From an uncultured Spirochaetia bacterium (GTDB lineage Bacteria; Spirochaetota; Brachyspiria; Brachyspirales; Brachyspiraceae), in assembly GCA_947038115.1 (NCBI GenBank), contig CAMQVF010000004.1, forward strand, positions 1-53,864: a stretch of DNA of 53,864 bases, given 5' to 3'. The position numbers were made by a program, and so were the translations under genes. Below the pieces are notes generated by a model. It was given only the letters and a program-made list of their open reading frames with translations, was not told where the DNA came from and did no database searches. Below are positions 26,181-36,034 of this stretch, piece after piece. Numbering within the stretch: position 1 is the first letter of the stretch; every line of letters begins with the position of its first letter.

Positions 26181-26927
26181 ATGTCAGGGCATTCGAAATG
26201 GGCTACAATTAAACACAAAAAAGCAGCAAACGATTCTAAAAAAGGAAAAGTTTGGTCAAAAGTCGCAAAAGAAATTTCTATAGCTGTTCGTGAAGGTGGA
26301 AGTACTGATACTTCTCAAAACTCTAGGTTAAGAATGGTTATTATTAAGGCTAAAGCATCAAATATGCCTAATGATAATATCGACAGAGCAATAAAAAGAG
26401 GTAGTGGTGATAATGAAGGCACTATCATCGAAGAGATTTCTTATGAAGGTTATGGCCCTGGTGGCGTAGCTATTATGGTCGATACTACAACTGATAATAA
26501 AAATAGAACTGCTGCTGAGATTCGTGCATTATTCAGTAAAAATGGTGGTAATATGGGTGAAGCTGGCTGTGTCGGTTGGCAGTTCACTAAACGTGCAATT
26601 GTAATTATTCCTGCTGATGGACATACTGAAGATTCTTTAATGGATATTGTTCTTGATGCTGGTGCTGATGAATTAGAACAAGATGGCGATATGTTCACAA
26701 TTAGTGGACCTATGGAGTCATTATCTACAATAGTTGATGCATTAAAAGAAAAAAATATTGAGGCTGAAAATGCTGAAATTGAGAGAGTCGCTGATAATAG
26801 TATGGCACTTTCTAAAGATGATGCTAGAAGATCAATTAAACTGATTTCATTATTTGAAGATCATGATGATGTTTCTGCTGTCGCTACCAATTTAGAAATT
26901 ACTGATGATATGATTGAAGAAGCTTAA
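26181..26927 (+). CDS. yebC: YebC/PmpR/TACO1-family translation or transcription factor
   Basis: 248 aa. It has the family start SGHSKWATIKHKKAANDSKKGKVWSK, then NMPNDNIDRAIKRGSG, EGYGPGGVAIMVD and NKNRTAAEIRALFSKNGGN with MGEAGCVGWQF. The acidic C-terminal half is typical. YebC proteins were first described as DNA-binding regulators and later linked to relief of ribosome stalling on proline-rich stretches. It is 23 bases upstream of ruvC, a common bacterial neighbourhood. Confidence 0.97.
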   Translation: MSGHSKWATIKHKKAANDSKKGKVWSKVAKEISIAVREGGSTDTSQNSRLRMVIIKAKASNMPNDNIDRAIKRGSGDNEGTIIEEISYEGYGPGGVAIMVDTTTDNKNRTAAEIRALFSKNGGNMGEAGCVGWQFTKRAIVIIPADGHTEDSLMDIVLDAGADELEQDGDMFTISGPMESLSTIVDALKEKNIEAENAEIERVADNSMALSKDDARRSIKLISLFEDHDDVSAVATNLEITDDMIEEA

Positions 26928-26950
26928 ATCTTTTTAATTATAAAAATTAA

Positions 26951-27436
26951 ATGATAACCTTAGGAATTGATCCTGGTTTTGCCCGATGTGGATATGCATT
27001 TGTTGCTTTAGAAAATGCTAAACATAAAATTATAGAAGCATCGTTAATAGAAACTAAAAGTGATATGCCTTATCAACTTAGATTGAAGACTATATATGAT
27101 AGGCTTGATGAGTTGATAAAAAAGCATAATCCTTCAAATGCATCTATCGAAACATTATTTTTCTCAAAAAATACTAAAACTGCATTGCAAGTATCTGAAG
27201 CTCGGGGTGTAATTATTTTATGTCTTACTCAAAACAATATTGAGTTCACAGAATATCGCCCCAAAGAAGCCAAGCAATTAGTAACAGGTTCAGCCTCAGC
27301 AACAAAAGAAGCAATGATGAAAATGGTTGCTCTTTATACTGGGGAGAAAATAATACAAGATGATACGGCAGATGCCATTGCTATGGCTATTGCATTATTA
27401 TCTGAAAACAAAGTAATAAAGGCATTAAGTAAATAA
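26951..27436 (+). CDS. ruvC: crossover-junction endodeoxyribonuclease RuvC
   Basis: 161 aa. MITLGIDPGFARCGYAFV carries catalytic Asp7, NASIETLFFSKNTKTALQV the conserved Glu, EYRPKEAKQLVTGSASATKEAM the basic DNA-binding stretch, and QDDTADAIAMAIALL the two C-terminal acidic residues. It resolves Holliday junctions as a dimer with RuvAB, whose genes are not in the window. There is no Shine-Dalgarno sequence before the ATG, and it probably relies on coupling with yebC. Confidence 0.95.
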   Translation: MITLGIDPGFARCGYAFVALENAKHKIIEASLIETKSDMPYQLRLKTIYDRLDELIKKHNPSNASIETLFFSKNTKTALQVSEARGVIILCLTQNNIEFTEYRPKEAKQLVTGSASATKEAMMKMVALYTGEKIIQDDTADAIAMAIALLSENKVIKALSK

Positions 27437-27484
27437 TATCTTATATTTTTTATATATTCTAAAACATAATAAGGATATATTCAA

Positions 27485-29104
27485 ATGTCTAACAAAATAC
27501 TTCTGCATACAATCAACACCCAAGACCAAATAAAGTCTCTCCCTTTAAGGGAAAATTATCAAAGTATCGAAAATTCTATTAACCACATCTACTCTATATT
27601 AGATGAGCTTTCTACAAAAAATACTAATAGTAATGAAATAATTATGGCTAGAGAAGGCGAAACTAGTTTATTAAAGTCATTGCAAAAAAGAAGTAGCTTG
27701 CTTTCTAATGCTATTTTCGCTGAAGACATTATCGAAACCTCTGATAATCCTTCTGTTTATAAATCGGAAAATGAATTCCATAGAGTGGAAAAATATATAG
27801 ATACAATAAATTCAATGCTTGCTATAATAAAAAATGATGACACTACTAATGAGGCGACATTCAAAATTGAACATATTGACACTCTTAATTTAGAAAAATC
27901 ACAAGTTTTTATATTATTAAATATATCACCATCTGTAATAAATAAAGTAGAAAGTATCAGCCTCGATATTGCTAATAATAATAATTACACCGAATATGAA
28001 AGATATTCGTATATTCCAAAAAAAAATAATTATGTACAAAAATGCATTTGGGATATAAAAAATAATAATCAAAATATTGATATAAGTAAAATAAATACAT
28101 TAAGGCTTGTTATTAAATTAACTGAAAACTCTGTTATAAATAAAGGGGAATTATTATTTGATAAAATTACAACTTTAAATTCGGCAGGCACAATATCAAT
28201 ATCTGACAATAACAAACTTACAATAAATAAAGGTAGTGCTATATCAAGTGGTAAAATTATATCTTGGAAAACAAGTTTATCGGATAGCATTATATTTCCA
28301 GAAGTTAATAATTATAAAATAAGTACAATATGTGTTGGAACTGATGGATTAATAAAACTTGTCGAAGGTGAAGAAAAAACAGAATTTACTTATCCTCCAT
28401 ATATTCCTAGTAGCTACATACATCTAGCTGATATATATTTAAGAGGTGGTACAAGTAAAATTAACTATGAAGATGACGGCATTAATTCATTTTTAATAGA
28501 TAGAAGAAATATTTCATCTGGTAGTTCTTCTTCATATAATTTTCAAGTTGATAGTAGCTTAAGCGAAGTCGATAACGGTATGAGTATAATAGATGCAAGT
28601 GCTAATATATCAAATAATAAACCAACTCTTTTAATAGAACGGCCTAATAGTGCTTCAGGAATCGCATTCGCTATTGGCGATAATTTCCAAGTGAAAGGCG
28701 ATGGTCGTGTGAAGATGACAGGATTTCGTGGTGTTTCTACATTAACTCATTTTACAATTACTCAAGAATATGGCACTGGAATTGTTATCCCCTCTAATGT
28801 TGACCCAGAAGCAAAACATATATCTTGTCATATACAAACAACATTATGGGTAGAATTTCCAATGGGTGTAACAATTTGCATAATGACTTCCTATGATAAA
28901 GGCGTCACAGAACAAGAACTAGCATATGTAAGCCCTATAGGGCTTTATAATAATGCTGTTGCTGTCGAGGGCTTTAGTTTACTTCTACCAATTGTGGATG
29001 GTAAAACTTGGGTAAGATATGTTAAAAAAGACATCTTATTAGATGAAAATCAATATGAATTCGAAGTAACAAGAGCATACATCAATGGCTATACTTATAT
29101 ATAA
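27485..29104 (+). CDS. phage-tail-fibre/baseplate-like structural protein (solitary)
   Basis: 539 aa, no signal peptide. The N-terminal region has IIMAREGETSLLKSLQKRSSLL near residue 55, reminiscent of the 'ARgGysSLgeRLd' motif that starts many tail-fibre and receptor-binding proteins. The middle is Asn/Ser/Ile-rich beta sequence, and AIGDNFQVKGDGRVKMTGFRG resembles the 'VDGDGNVKFTG' turns of fibre shafts. The C-terminal ~120 residues look like a compact beta head. No other phage gene is adjacent. It could belong to a gene-transfer-agent-like particle (VSH-1 is known from Brachyspira) or be a surface adhesin. RBS AAGGAT lies before the ATG. The stop directly abuts the convergent membrane gene. 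Function is inferred from pattern only. Confidence 0.5.
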   Translation: MSNKILLHTINTQDQIKSLPLRENYQSIENSINHIYSILDELSTKNTNSNEIIMAREGETSLLKSLQKRSSLLSNAIFAEDIIETSDNPSVYKSENEFHRVEKYIDTINSMLAIIKNDDTTNEATFKIEHIDTLNLEKSQVFILLNISPSVINKVESISLDIANNNNYTEYERYSYIPKKNNYVQKCIWDIKNNNQNIDISKINTLRLVIKLTENSVINKGELLFDKITTLNSAGTISISDNNKLTINKGSAISSGKIISWKTSLSDSIIFPEVNNYKISTICVGTDGLIKLVEGEEKTEFTYPPYIPSSYIHLADIYLRGGTSKINYEDDGINSFLIDRRNISSGSSSSYNFQVDSSLSEVDNGMSIIDASANISNNKPTLLIERPNSASGIAFAIGDNFQVKGDGRVKMTGFRGVSTLTHFTITQEYGTGIVIPSNVDPEAKHISCHIQTTLWVEFPMGVTICIMTSYDKGVTEQELAYVSPIGLYNNAVAVEGFSLLLPIVDGKTWVRYVKKDILLDENQYEFEVTRAYINGYTYI

Positions 29105-29878
29105 TTAAACTACAATATCGAAAAAATTATCACTATTTAAATAGTCTAAATTTAAAAAGAATAATGTTATTAAAACTTTAAAATATCCATTAAAAAGATA
29201 GTATAAAATATTCGAAGTAAAAAACGACAGAAGCCCTTCACGAGTATTAAGTTCTCCACTCATAAATGTTAATAAAATAGTATTTTGAAAAATGAATATA
29301 AAAACAACAATCATAAATGCCTTAAAAAAACGCTTTTTTATTAACATTATACTATACTTAATAGCTCGAATGCCCCATGAATGTCTTAATGCACAAATAT
29401 TGAGTGTAAAGCTAAAAAGAATAAATACAATAATTCCAGGTATTATAAAAAATAATAGACCTAAAATTGTCGCTATATAAATCATAATACTAGTAAAAAA
29501 TGCAGGTATTACAAAGCCTAAAGAATTAGTTAATGCCGTAGAAGTTTGAAGTTTTCTTTTATATATCATCGATTCAGTAACTAAAGCTATAGCAACAGTT
29601 AATAAGGCATCTAAAAAAATAGATGAAAAAATGTTAATATAGAGACCTTTACCTGAGTCTTTTAAAATCCATTTAGTTAAAGATTCTAAAGTCTCAAATG
29701 AAGTTGGATCAACTGATGTAACAGGAAAATATATTGTAGTAAGAATTAAAGGTAGTCCACAAAACATGGACAATAACAAATATGTAAGAAAATTACTTTT
29801 ATATATCGAGTACGATACCGTAAATAATTCTAACATTTCAAATTCTTCTTTAGCTAATTTTTTTCTAAGCAAAAACAC
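29105..29878 (-). CDS. multi-pass membrane protein, unknown function
   Basis: 257 aa. About six hydrophobic segments are visible, for example FLTYLLLSMFCGLPLILTTIY, IFLDALLTVAIALVT, FFTSIMIYIATILGLLFFIIPGIIVF and AFMIVVFIFIFQNTILLTF. The 'GLLFFIIPGIIVFILFSF' element followed by a short amphipathic stretch and Ala-Ile-Lys-Tyr-Ser resembles DUF975/GPDPase-membrane-type proteins, but I cannot place it firmly. The GTG at 29878 has GGGG about 8 bases upstream; an alternative ATG at 29836 with AAAGAAG upstream is nearly as good. It lies 35 bases from the ABC permease gene start-side cluster and ends against the tail-like gene. Confidence 0.65.
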   Translation of the reverse strand: MFLLRKKLAKEEFEMLELFTVSYSIYKSNFLTYLLLSMFCGLPLILTTIYFPVTSVDPTSFETLESLTKWILKDSGKGLYINIFSSIFLDALLTVAIALVTESMIYKRKLQTSTALTNSLGFVIPAFFTSIMIYIATILGLLFFIIPGIIVFILFSFTLNICALRHSWGIRAIKYSIMLIKKRFFKAFMIVVFIFIFQNTILLTFMSGELNTREGLLSFFTSNILYYLFNGYFKVLITLFFLNLDYLNSDNFFDIVV

Positions 29879-29913
29879 CTATATAACCCCTACTCAAATA
29901 ATATAATTCAAAT

Positions 29914-32244
29914 TTAATCTTCTCTTTCTTTAAGACCTTCAACCATGTCAATAGCATTAATATACTTAGCACTCATTAAAGTAACAAATGTTATAGCAAG
30001 GAGCAGAAGACCTACAGCCATAAAATAACTTCCAAGATACACATTCGGTATAAAATCAAAGAACTCGCTAGAAAAACTTGACTTTATTAAATGTAAAGAA
30101 AAATACCCAACAAGTATAGCAAGAGGTGTCGCTATTATTATTTGAGATACTGTCTCTTTTATAGAAGCAAGTATAATCTCTCTTGTCGAATACCCCATAA
30201 CTTTTAAGAGTGTAAACTCATATCTTCTTGTCGCTAGAGTAACAATTCCTATTCCATAAAGAGATGCTGCCCCAAGTAAAAAAGCAACAATAATAAGTAT
30301 CTGAATTAATATTCTAATTGTAGCTATTTGTTTTCTTGAAGATTCCTCTTGCTGACTTTTTATTGAATATGATAATACATCATTATTACCATAAAGAATA
30401 TTTTCTATCTCGCTAGCATTTCCAGATAAATAAAGGAAGTTATATGTATTAGATATCTCAAACACTTCTTCAGCATATTCTCTCTCTATATAAAGAAAGA
30501 ACATTCCAGGCTGATCAACCAATTTTGTAACTTCAACTCTTTTATATTTTGTATCTCCGGGAATATATAATTCCACTAATATCAAATCACCCTCTTTAAT
30601 TTCAAGCCGTCTAGCGATAGAACTTGAAAGCATAACACCATCTTTATAATCTTTGTTATACGGAATATCCAATGCCGAAAAACCATTTTCATAAATTAAT
30701 GCTGGATTGTCAATTCTATAATCACTACCAGTTTTATATGGATGCGATATTCTTGCTTGATAAATAGAAGCTTTATCATAATTTTTTATAATATCAGAAT
30801 TTTCTGTAATATAATTAGGTGTATCAGAAATATTTGTATCACTAATTAAGGCATCAACATCATAATTAGCAAAATCAGAATAAAGCGAGTCAAGGAAATA
30901 CTCGAATGAATTATTAAACCCTTGAGCAAATATCGTAATACTAACCGCTGTAAACATGCCCCAAAGCGATGCAAAATATCTAGTCTTACCTCTAAACGCA
31001 GTCTTCACAGCATAACGTGTATTGAATGATCTTTTTTTCCACCAAGCAGTATTTTCGAAAAATAATTTATTACCACTTTTAGGAGTTTCACCACGCATCG
31101 ACTGTGCAGGATTCATTTTTAATATTGATGAAGCTGCTATCAAATTTGCTAAAGAACAGACAATAAAAATAAGACTAGAAGATATTAACCATAAATAAAT
31201 ATATCTGCTATGAAAAAAGTTAGGCAAGTCGAACAAGCTTTTAAGTGACCTAAAAATAAATGGTAATAAAGATTCGGTAATCACAAATGCAAAAAATATC
31301 CCCAAAAATGCGATGATAAAAGAATATTGAATGTACATGAAAAGTATCTTAAAATTATCAAGACCCAAAGCCTTCATTATTCCTATCTGTTTTCGCTCAA
31401 CGGCGACATTTCTACGCTGAATGACATATAAAAGTAAGCCTGCCATTGTCAGTAATATTATTGGCATAATGTATGAAAATGTATCAATTTGAGATAATGT
31501 CTGTTTATAGTATGCATAATTAGCTGATTGATCTTTAGTCGATAATAAAAATATTTTTTCACCCAACTCTTTTTTTATGGCCATTTCAGTTTTATCATTA
31601 TCTATATTATCATCTTTATACTTCACATAAAGAGTATTATAGGGAATATATTTATCATTAAAATATTCTTCATTAATTTCTATAATTGCTAAATCTTTAG
31701 TATCAGAAACTGTTGTCGATCGGTCTTTGAATAAAAATATATAATTTGGATATGACACCAATGAAGATATTTTAAAGCTATTGGTCTCATTATTTATTTC
31801 AAGAGAAACCTCATCACCTAACTTTAAATTATGATAATCCGCATAGTTTTTATTAATTCTAAGTTCATTCGCTTTTAATTCTTCTGAACCCTCATGTATA
31901 TAAGGTTTGTTAATATTTGGTGAATTATTAGCCCTTCCATATACTATCGCATCTGTATTTATATCTACAACTGATGCTTCAAATCTATGACGCTTCTCGC
32001 TAAAATCTACACCTTCTATTTTAGAAACTGCACTCTCGTCATCTTCATTAAACATACCAAATAACAAAGTATCATTAAGCATATTTTGAGAGAAGTATTT
32101 TTTTCCAGTATCATCAAATTCAATATAAACGGTTTTCACCGCCACAAAAAAAGCAATAGAAAGCGAGACTATAAAAACTGCCGCAAAAAAGATTGGCAAT
32201 TGTTTCATTATTTTTCTGACTAGAAGTTTATTAGTTGTAATCAT
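29914..32244 (-). CDS. ABC transporter permease, MacB/FtsX (LolC-E) type
   Basis: 776 aa with two FtsX modules. The first span KIMKQLPIFFAAVFIVSLSI is followed by a long periplasmic MacB-type domain (about 40-250). A three-span FtsX core then contains RRNVAVERKQIGIMKALGLDNFKILFMYIQYS. The second module repeats this with ATRRYEFTLLKVMGYSTREIIL. Two large periplasmic loops and the ATPase gene just upstream (6-base gap) fit an exporter or lipoprotein-releasing mechanotransmission machine rather than an importer. The substrate is unknown: lipoprotein, peptide or lipid. Confidence 0.9.
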   Translation of the reverse strand: MITTNKLLVRKIMKQLPIFFAAVFIVSLSIAFFVAVKTVYIEFDDTGKKYFSQNMLNDTLLFGMFNEDDESAVSKIEGVDFSEKRHRFEASVVDINTDAIVYGRANNSPNINKPYIHEGSEELKANELRINKNYADYHNLKLGDEVSLEINNETNSFKISSLVSYPNYIFLFKDRSTTVSDTKDLAIIEINEEYFNDKYIPYNTLYVKYKDDNIDNDKTEMAIKKELGEKIFLLSTKDQSANYAYYKQTLSQIDTFSYIMPIILLTMAGLLLYVIQRRNVAVERKQIGIMKALGLDNFKILFMYIQYSFIIAFLGIFFAFVITESLLPFIFRSLKSLFDLPNFFHSRYIYLWLISSSLIFIVCSLANLIAASSILKMNPAQSMRGETPKSGNKLFFENTAWWKKRSFNTRYAVKTAFRGKTRYFASLWGMFTAVSITIFAQGFNNSFEYFLDSLYSDFANYDVDALISDTNISDTPNYITENSDIIKNYDKASIYQARISHPYKTGSDYRIDNPALIYENGFSALDIPYNKDYKDGVMLSSSIARRLEIKEGDLILVELYIPGDTKYKRVEVTKLVDQPGMFFLYIEREYAEEVFEISNTYNFLYLSGNASEIENILYGNNDVLSYSIKSQQEESSRKQIATIRILIQILIIVAFLLGAASLYGIGIVTLATRRYEFTLLKVMGYSTREIILASIKETVSQIIIATPLAILVGYFSLHLIKSSFSSEFFDFIPNVYLGSYFMAVGLLLLAITFVTLMSAKYINAIDMVEGLKERED

Positions 32245-32250
32245 ATATTA

Positions 32251-32958
32251 CTACCACTCTATATCGTCTGGACTTAATGGGCTTTCGATATGATATCTTT
32301 CGACAATTTCACCATTTAAAAGCTTTACAACAATATCTGACATTTTTGATATTTCTTTATTATGAGTAATAAGAACAATGCTTGTGCCAAGAGTTTTATT
32401 TAAATTTCTAAGTATTTTTAATGCAACAATTCCTGTCTTATTATCTAAAGCACCAGTCGGTTCATCACAAAGTAAAACTTTTGGATTTTTAGCAATAGCA
32501 CGAGCAATACTTACTCTTTGTTGTTCTCCACCAGAAAGCTCTGTTGGATAATGATGCATTCTATTACCTAAATTTAATAGCTCCAATGCATCCTTTGCAT
32601 TTTCTTTTGTAAGTCCTCTTATCTCTGTTGAAAACTCTACATTTTCTAATGCTGTAAGGTTTGGTAATAAATTATAATTTTGAAATACAAAACCAATATG
32701 TTCTCTTCTAAACTTAGCAAGCATTCTTGGTTTATATTCTGAAATATTCTCACCTAAAAATAAAACATCCCCACTAGTCGGCGTATCAAGTCCACCAATA
32801 ATATTAAGAAGTGTACTTTTACCCGATCCACTTGGGCCTAAAATTGTTACAAATTTTCCACTCTCTATTTGCAAATCCATAGAATTTATAGCAACAGTAG
32901 TGCCAGTGCCCTCTCCATATACTTTGCTAATATTTTTTATATCATAAAGATAATCCAT
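32251..32958 (-). CDS. ABC transporter ATP-binding protein, LolD/MacB type
   Basis: 235 aa. Walker [21 protein letters not shown]-loop [18 protein letters not shown], signature [14 protein letters not shown], Walker [13 protein letters not shown] and switch ITHNKEI are all intact. The EPTGALDxxTG pattern is typical of the LolD/MacB/FtsE branch. It dimerises and drives the FtsX-type permease encoded immediately downstream. It lies 11 bases after coaBC. Confidence 0.95.
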   Translation of the reverse strand: MDYLYDIKNISKVYGEGTGTTVAINSMDLQIESGKFVTILGPSGSGKSTLLNIIGGLDTPTSGDVLFLGENISEYKPRMLAKFRREHIGFVFQNYNLLPNLTALENVEFSTEIRGLTKENAKDALELLNLGNRMHHYPTELSGGEQQRVSIARAIAKNPKVLLCDEPTGALDNKTGIVALKILRNLNKTLGTSIVLITHNKEISKMSDIVVKLLNGEIVERYHIESPLSPDDIEW

Positions 32959-32969
32959 AGCTCACCTTC

Positions 32970-34163
32970 TTAATTCTTTTTATTACTAAAAATACGCAAT
33001 GCTTCATCTATAATGTTTTTAGCACAATCGCTTTTACTCATTACTGGATATTCTTTTTTAATTTCATCTTTAAAAAATATTGTAATTTTATTTGTAGACA
33101 TACCAATCGCATCGCTTATTATATTACCAACTATCATATCAGCTTTTTTTCTATTCATTTTCTCAATAGCGAGTTTTTCAAGCTCCGCATCTGAGTCCGC
33201 AGTTTCAGCAGCAAAAGCAACAACTATCAAGTTTTTATAATTAACATCAGCCACACTTTTTAGTATATCACTTGTGTTTTCTAAATCAATAGAGTTGATA
33301 TCTTGTTTTTTTATTTTTTTATTCGATATTGTAGTCGGCTTAAAGTCTAATGGAGCTGCCGCCATAATTAATATATCAACCTCACTAGCAGCCTCATGAA
33401 CTGCATTTTTCAAATCATCAGTCGTTTCTACTTTTATTTTTTTTGTATTAATACTATTATAATTGCTAAGATTTTTTTCTACATTACCTTCTATATATAC
33501 GCAGTTTCCACCATTGTTTATAATTTCTTCATAAATAGCATGCCCCATCTTGCCACTTGAATTATTAGTTATATATCTGATAGGATCAATCCATTCTTTA
33601 GTCGCTCCAGAAGTTACAGCAAATTTAATATTACTAAGTTTATTTCCATGATTTACACGTGAAACAATTTCTTCAATAGAAGCCAATCTACCAACGCCTT
33701 TATCTCCGCAAGCAACCTCGCCACATTCTGGATTAATAATTTGATAATTCAATTCTGTAGCTAGATAATTAAGATTTTTTTGTAATACTGGATTAAGCCA
33801 CATTTGAGGATTCATTGCAGGAGCTATAATTTTTCTGCCTGTATATGCTGCAGCCACACTTAGAAAGTTAGAGTCGGCAATACCATTAGCTATTTTTCCT
33901 ATTACATTGAATGTCGCTGGTGCTATTAATAATATATCAGTTTCTTTATTTATATTTATATGTTCAAGCGGATTAACACTATCCCACATATCTGTTATAA
34001 CAATATTTTCACTGACAGTTTCAAGTGCTTTTTTAGACACTAATTTTAAAGCATTTTCTGTGGCTATGCAAATAACACTATGACCATTTTTTTTTAAGAG
34101 CCTTACAAGCTCGGGTGATTTATATGCTGAAATAGAACTTGATATTGCGAGTAATATTCTCAA
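32970..34163 (-). CDS. coaBC: bifunctional phosphopantothenoylcysteine decarboxylase/phosphopantothenate-cysteine ligase CoaBC
   Basis: 397 aa. The FMN-dependent CoaC half starts LLAISSSISAYKSPELVRLLK. It has the catalytic His in LEHININK, the substrate motif PAMNPQMW, and GEVACGDKGVGRLAS with the active-site Cys. The CoaB half begins FAVTSGATKEWIDPIRYITNNSSGKMG and contains the NKKIKK region Lys for the CTP-activated intermediate. It makes 4'-phosphopantetheine for coenzyme A. Its promoter is within the inverted repeat at 34191-34219. Its coding sequence contains a parS-like 16-mer (33651-33666). Confidence 0.97.
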   Translation of the reverse strand: MRILLAISSSISAYKSPELVRLLKKNGHSVICIATENALKLVSKKALETVSENIVITDMWDSVNPLEHININKETDILLIAPATFNVIGKIANGIADSNFLSVAAAYTGRKIIAPAMNPQMWLNPVLQKNLNYLATELNYQIINPECGEVACGDKGVGRLASIEEIVSRVNHGNKLSNIKFAVTSGATKEWIDPIRYITNNSSGKMGHAIYEEIINNGGNCVYIEGNVEKNLSNYNSINTKKIKVETTDDLKNAVHEAASEVDILIMAAAPLDFKPTTISNKKIKKQDINSIDLENTSDILKSVADVNYKNLIVVAFAAETADSDAELEKLAIEKMNRKKADMIVGNIISDAIGMSTNKITIFFKDEIKKEYPVMSKSDCAKNIIDEALRIFSNKKN

Positions 34164-34190
34164 AAATAGTCTCCATTATTTTATGTGTAT

Positions 34191-34219
34191 ATGATACTTG
34201 ATATGAAAAATTATATCAA
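34191..34219 (-). promoter_or_regulatory. coaBC promoter within a 7-bp inverted repeat
   Basis: Minus strand TTGATA (34214-34219), 17-base spacer, TATCAT (34191-34196). The -35 and spacer lie in TTGATAT/ATATCAA (34198-34204 and 34213-34219), which could be an operator. The divergent TPR gene starts at 34298. Confidence 0.5.
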
Positions 34220-34297
34220 CAATATTTTATATATATTAATAAATTATATAGATAAAATGTTTTCCGCCGATACTATAAAGAAAATGGAAGAATCTAT

Positions 34298-36022
34298 ATG
34301 GAATCAGTAACTTTTATAATAGTATTAGTTTTATTCGCTTCTTTAGTATCTAGTTATCTTATAATTAAATTATTTAAGAAAAAGAAGAAAGCAACAGATA
34401 ATATAGAACATCTCGAGGCGAACGAGAAAACAAATAAAGTTGTAAGAATATATATTCAAGAATTAGTTAAAAATCCAAACAACAACAAAATCAGATATAG
34501 GTTGGCTGTCTTACTTGAAAGACTTGGAAGAAACAAAGATGCTATTAATGAGTATTTAAATTTAATGCATCTTCGTTCAGCTCAAAACTCTAGCAGTGGT
34601 TTTGATTATATTACTGAAAATAAAATATTATTAGGCTCAAAAATTGGCTATGAAGAAGTTATGGGTCTAGAAATATTGCAAAAACTTGAAGAGTTAAGTA
34701 ATAAAATTATGGATAAAGAAAATGCATTTCGATTTTTTATAATGCTATATAATAATGATCCAGAAAATAAAGAATACATAAAAAAAATGGGTCTCATTCT
34801 ATTACAAGAAGGTTATCCTAAACTAGCAAAGCCATACTTAGAATACCTAATGGAAGATAATGCTGATATGGAAGTTATGAGATCATTAGTTTATATATAT
34901 ACTCAAATGAAAGAATATCATAATGCCGCTGATTGTATAGAAAATATTAATAAATATACATCTAAAAAGAGTAAAATTAAAGACTCTCTTGAGCACTTAC
35001 AATTAAGTTTTTATATCATAGCAGAAGAATATGTTCAATCAAAAATGTATGCTGAACATTTGTTATCTAATAAAAAAATAGATGTTAATCTCGTCATAAC
35101 TAGAGCATATGTTTTTATATTATATAAAATGTCGAAGAAAGATGTATTCCTTAAACAATATATCGATTATAAAGAAAGTGTACTTGCCTCTCGTAAAGAT
35201 CCCCAAATGATTATCGACATAGCTTTTTATTCATATTTCCTTGGTGAACTTGAAAATTCAATAAAATATTTTAAATTAGTTGAGGATATAAAATCACTAT
35301 TTGATATAGATATAAAAAGTATACTCGAGTATTTAGAAAAGATGGCTAAAATTGACCATGAATATAAAGTTTTAGAAAAATCTATTCGACTTAAAGTCTC
35401 ACAAAGAGAAAAAGTTGAACATATGAAAAATCTAATTACTGATAATGACAGAGAATTTTGGGATTATAGTATCGACTCATGGGAAAGCTCTATTTGTTCT
35501 AATCTATCAGAAGTTAAGAAATTTTGCATTATTAAACCTACATTTGATATTAAATTAATAATAAAAGAAGAAGGATTTCAACTTAAACCAAATTCAGTTA
35601 TTAGAAAAGAAAAAAAAGTAAATCAAATAGAGAAAATATTTAATCTTTCATTTACTGACTTTACTAATATATGCCAAAGTATTGTAAGATATAAACTAAA
35701 ATACTTTATTGATCAAGAAATTACAGATAAAATAAATCCTGAAGACTCGGGTGATGGCATTAATTATTTAGCATATGAACAGAAAACTGGAAGAGCTGAG
35801 TTAACATTAATTTCGTTTAGAAGATGGGATACTGAAGTTGTTGGCGAATTAGTATTAAGAGACTTCACCATACTTATGAATGATGTAGACGTAAAAAAAG
35901 GCATACTCTTAATACCTGTCGAGCTTACTAAATCAGCAAGTACTTATGCGATTAATAACCCTAGTGTAGAAGTGTATGCCAAGTGGAAATTTAATAATTT
36001 ATTAATAGGAGAAAAATTATAA
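34298..36022 (+). CDS. membrane-anchored TPR protein, function unknown
   Basis: 574 aa. One N-terminal span (FIIVLVLFASLVSSYLIIKLF) followed by a Lys-rich stop-transfer stretch places the rest in the cytoplasm. Residues about 55-330 have TPR-like repeats (NNKIRYRLAVLLERLGRNKDAINEYLNLM; PKLAKPYLEYLMEDNADMEVMRSLVYIYTQM). The C-terminal ~200 residues form an alpha/beta domain ending in GELVLRDFTILMNDVDVKKGILLIP, which resembles no family I know. RBS GGAAGA lies before the ATG. It is possibly a scaffold for an envelope or flagellar complex; no neighbour confirms this. Confidence 0.75.
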   Translation: MESVTFIIVLVLFASLVSSYLIIKLFKKKKKATDNIEHLEANEKTNKVVRIYIQELVKNPNNNKIRYRLAVLLERLGRNKDAINEYLNLMHLRSAQNSSSGFDYITENKILLGSKIGYEEVMGLEILQKLEELSNKIMDKENAFRFFIMLYNNDPENKEYIKKMGLILLQEGYPKLAKPYLEYLMEDNADMEVMRSLVYIYTQMKEYHNAADCIENINKYTSKKSKIKDSLEHLQLSFYIIAEEYVQSKMYAEHLLSNKKIDVNLVITRAYVFILYKMSKKDVFLKQYIDYKESVLASRKDPQMIIDIAFYSYFLGELENSIKYFKLVEDIKSLFDIDIKSILEYLEKMAKIDHEYKVLEKSIRLKVSQREKVEHMKNLITDNDREFWDYSIDSWESSICSNLSEVKKFCIIKPTFDIKLIIKEEGFQLKPNSVIRKEKKVNQIEKIFNLSFTDFTNICQSIVRYKLKYFIDQEITDKINPEDSGDGINYLAYEQKTGRAELTLISFRRWDTEVVGELVLRDFTILMNDVDVKKGILLIPVELTKSASTYAINNPSVEVYAKWKFNNLLIGEKL

Positions 36023-36034
36023 TCTCCAATCTAT

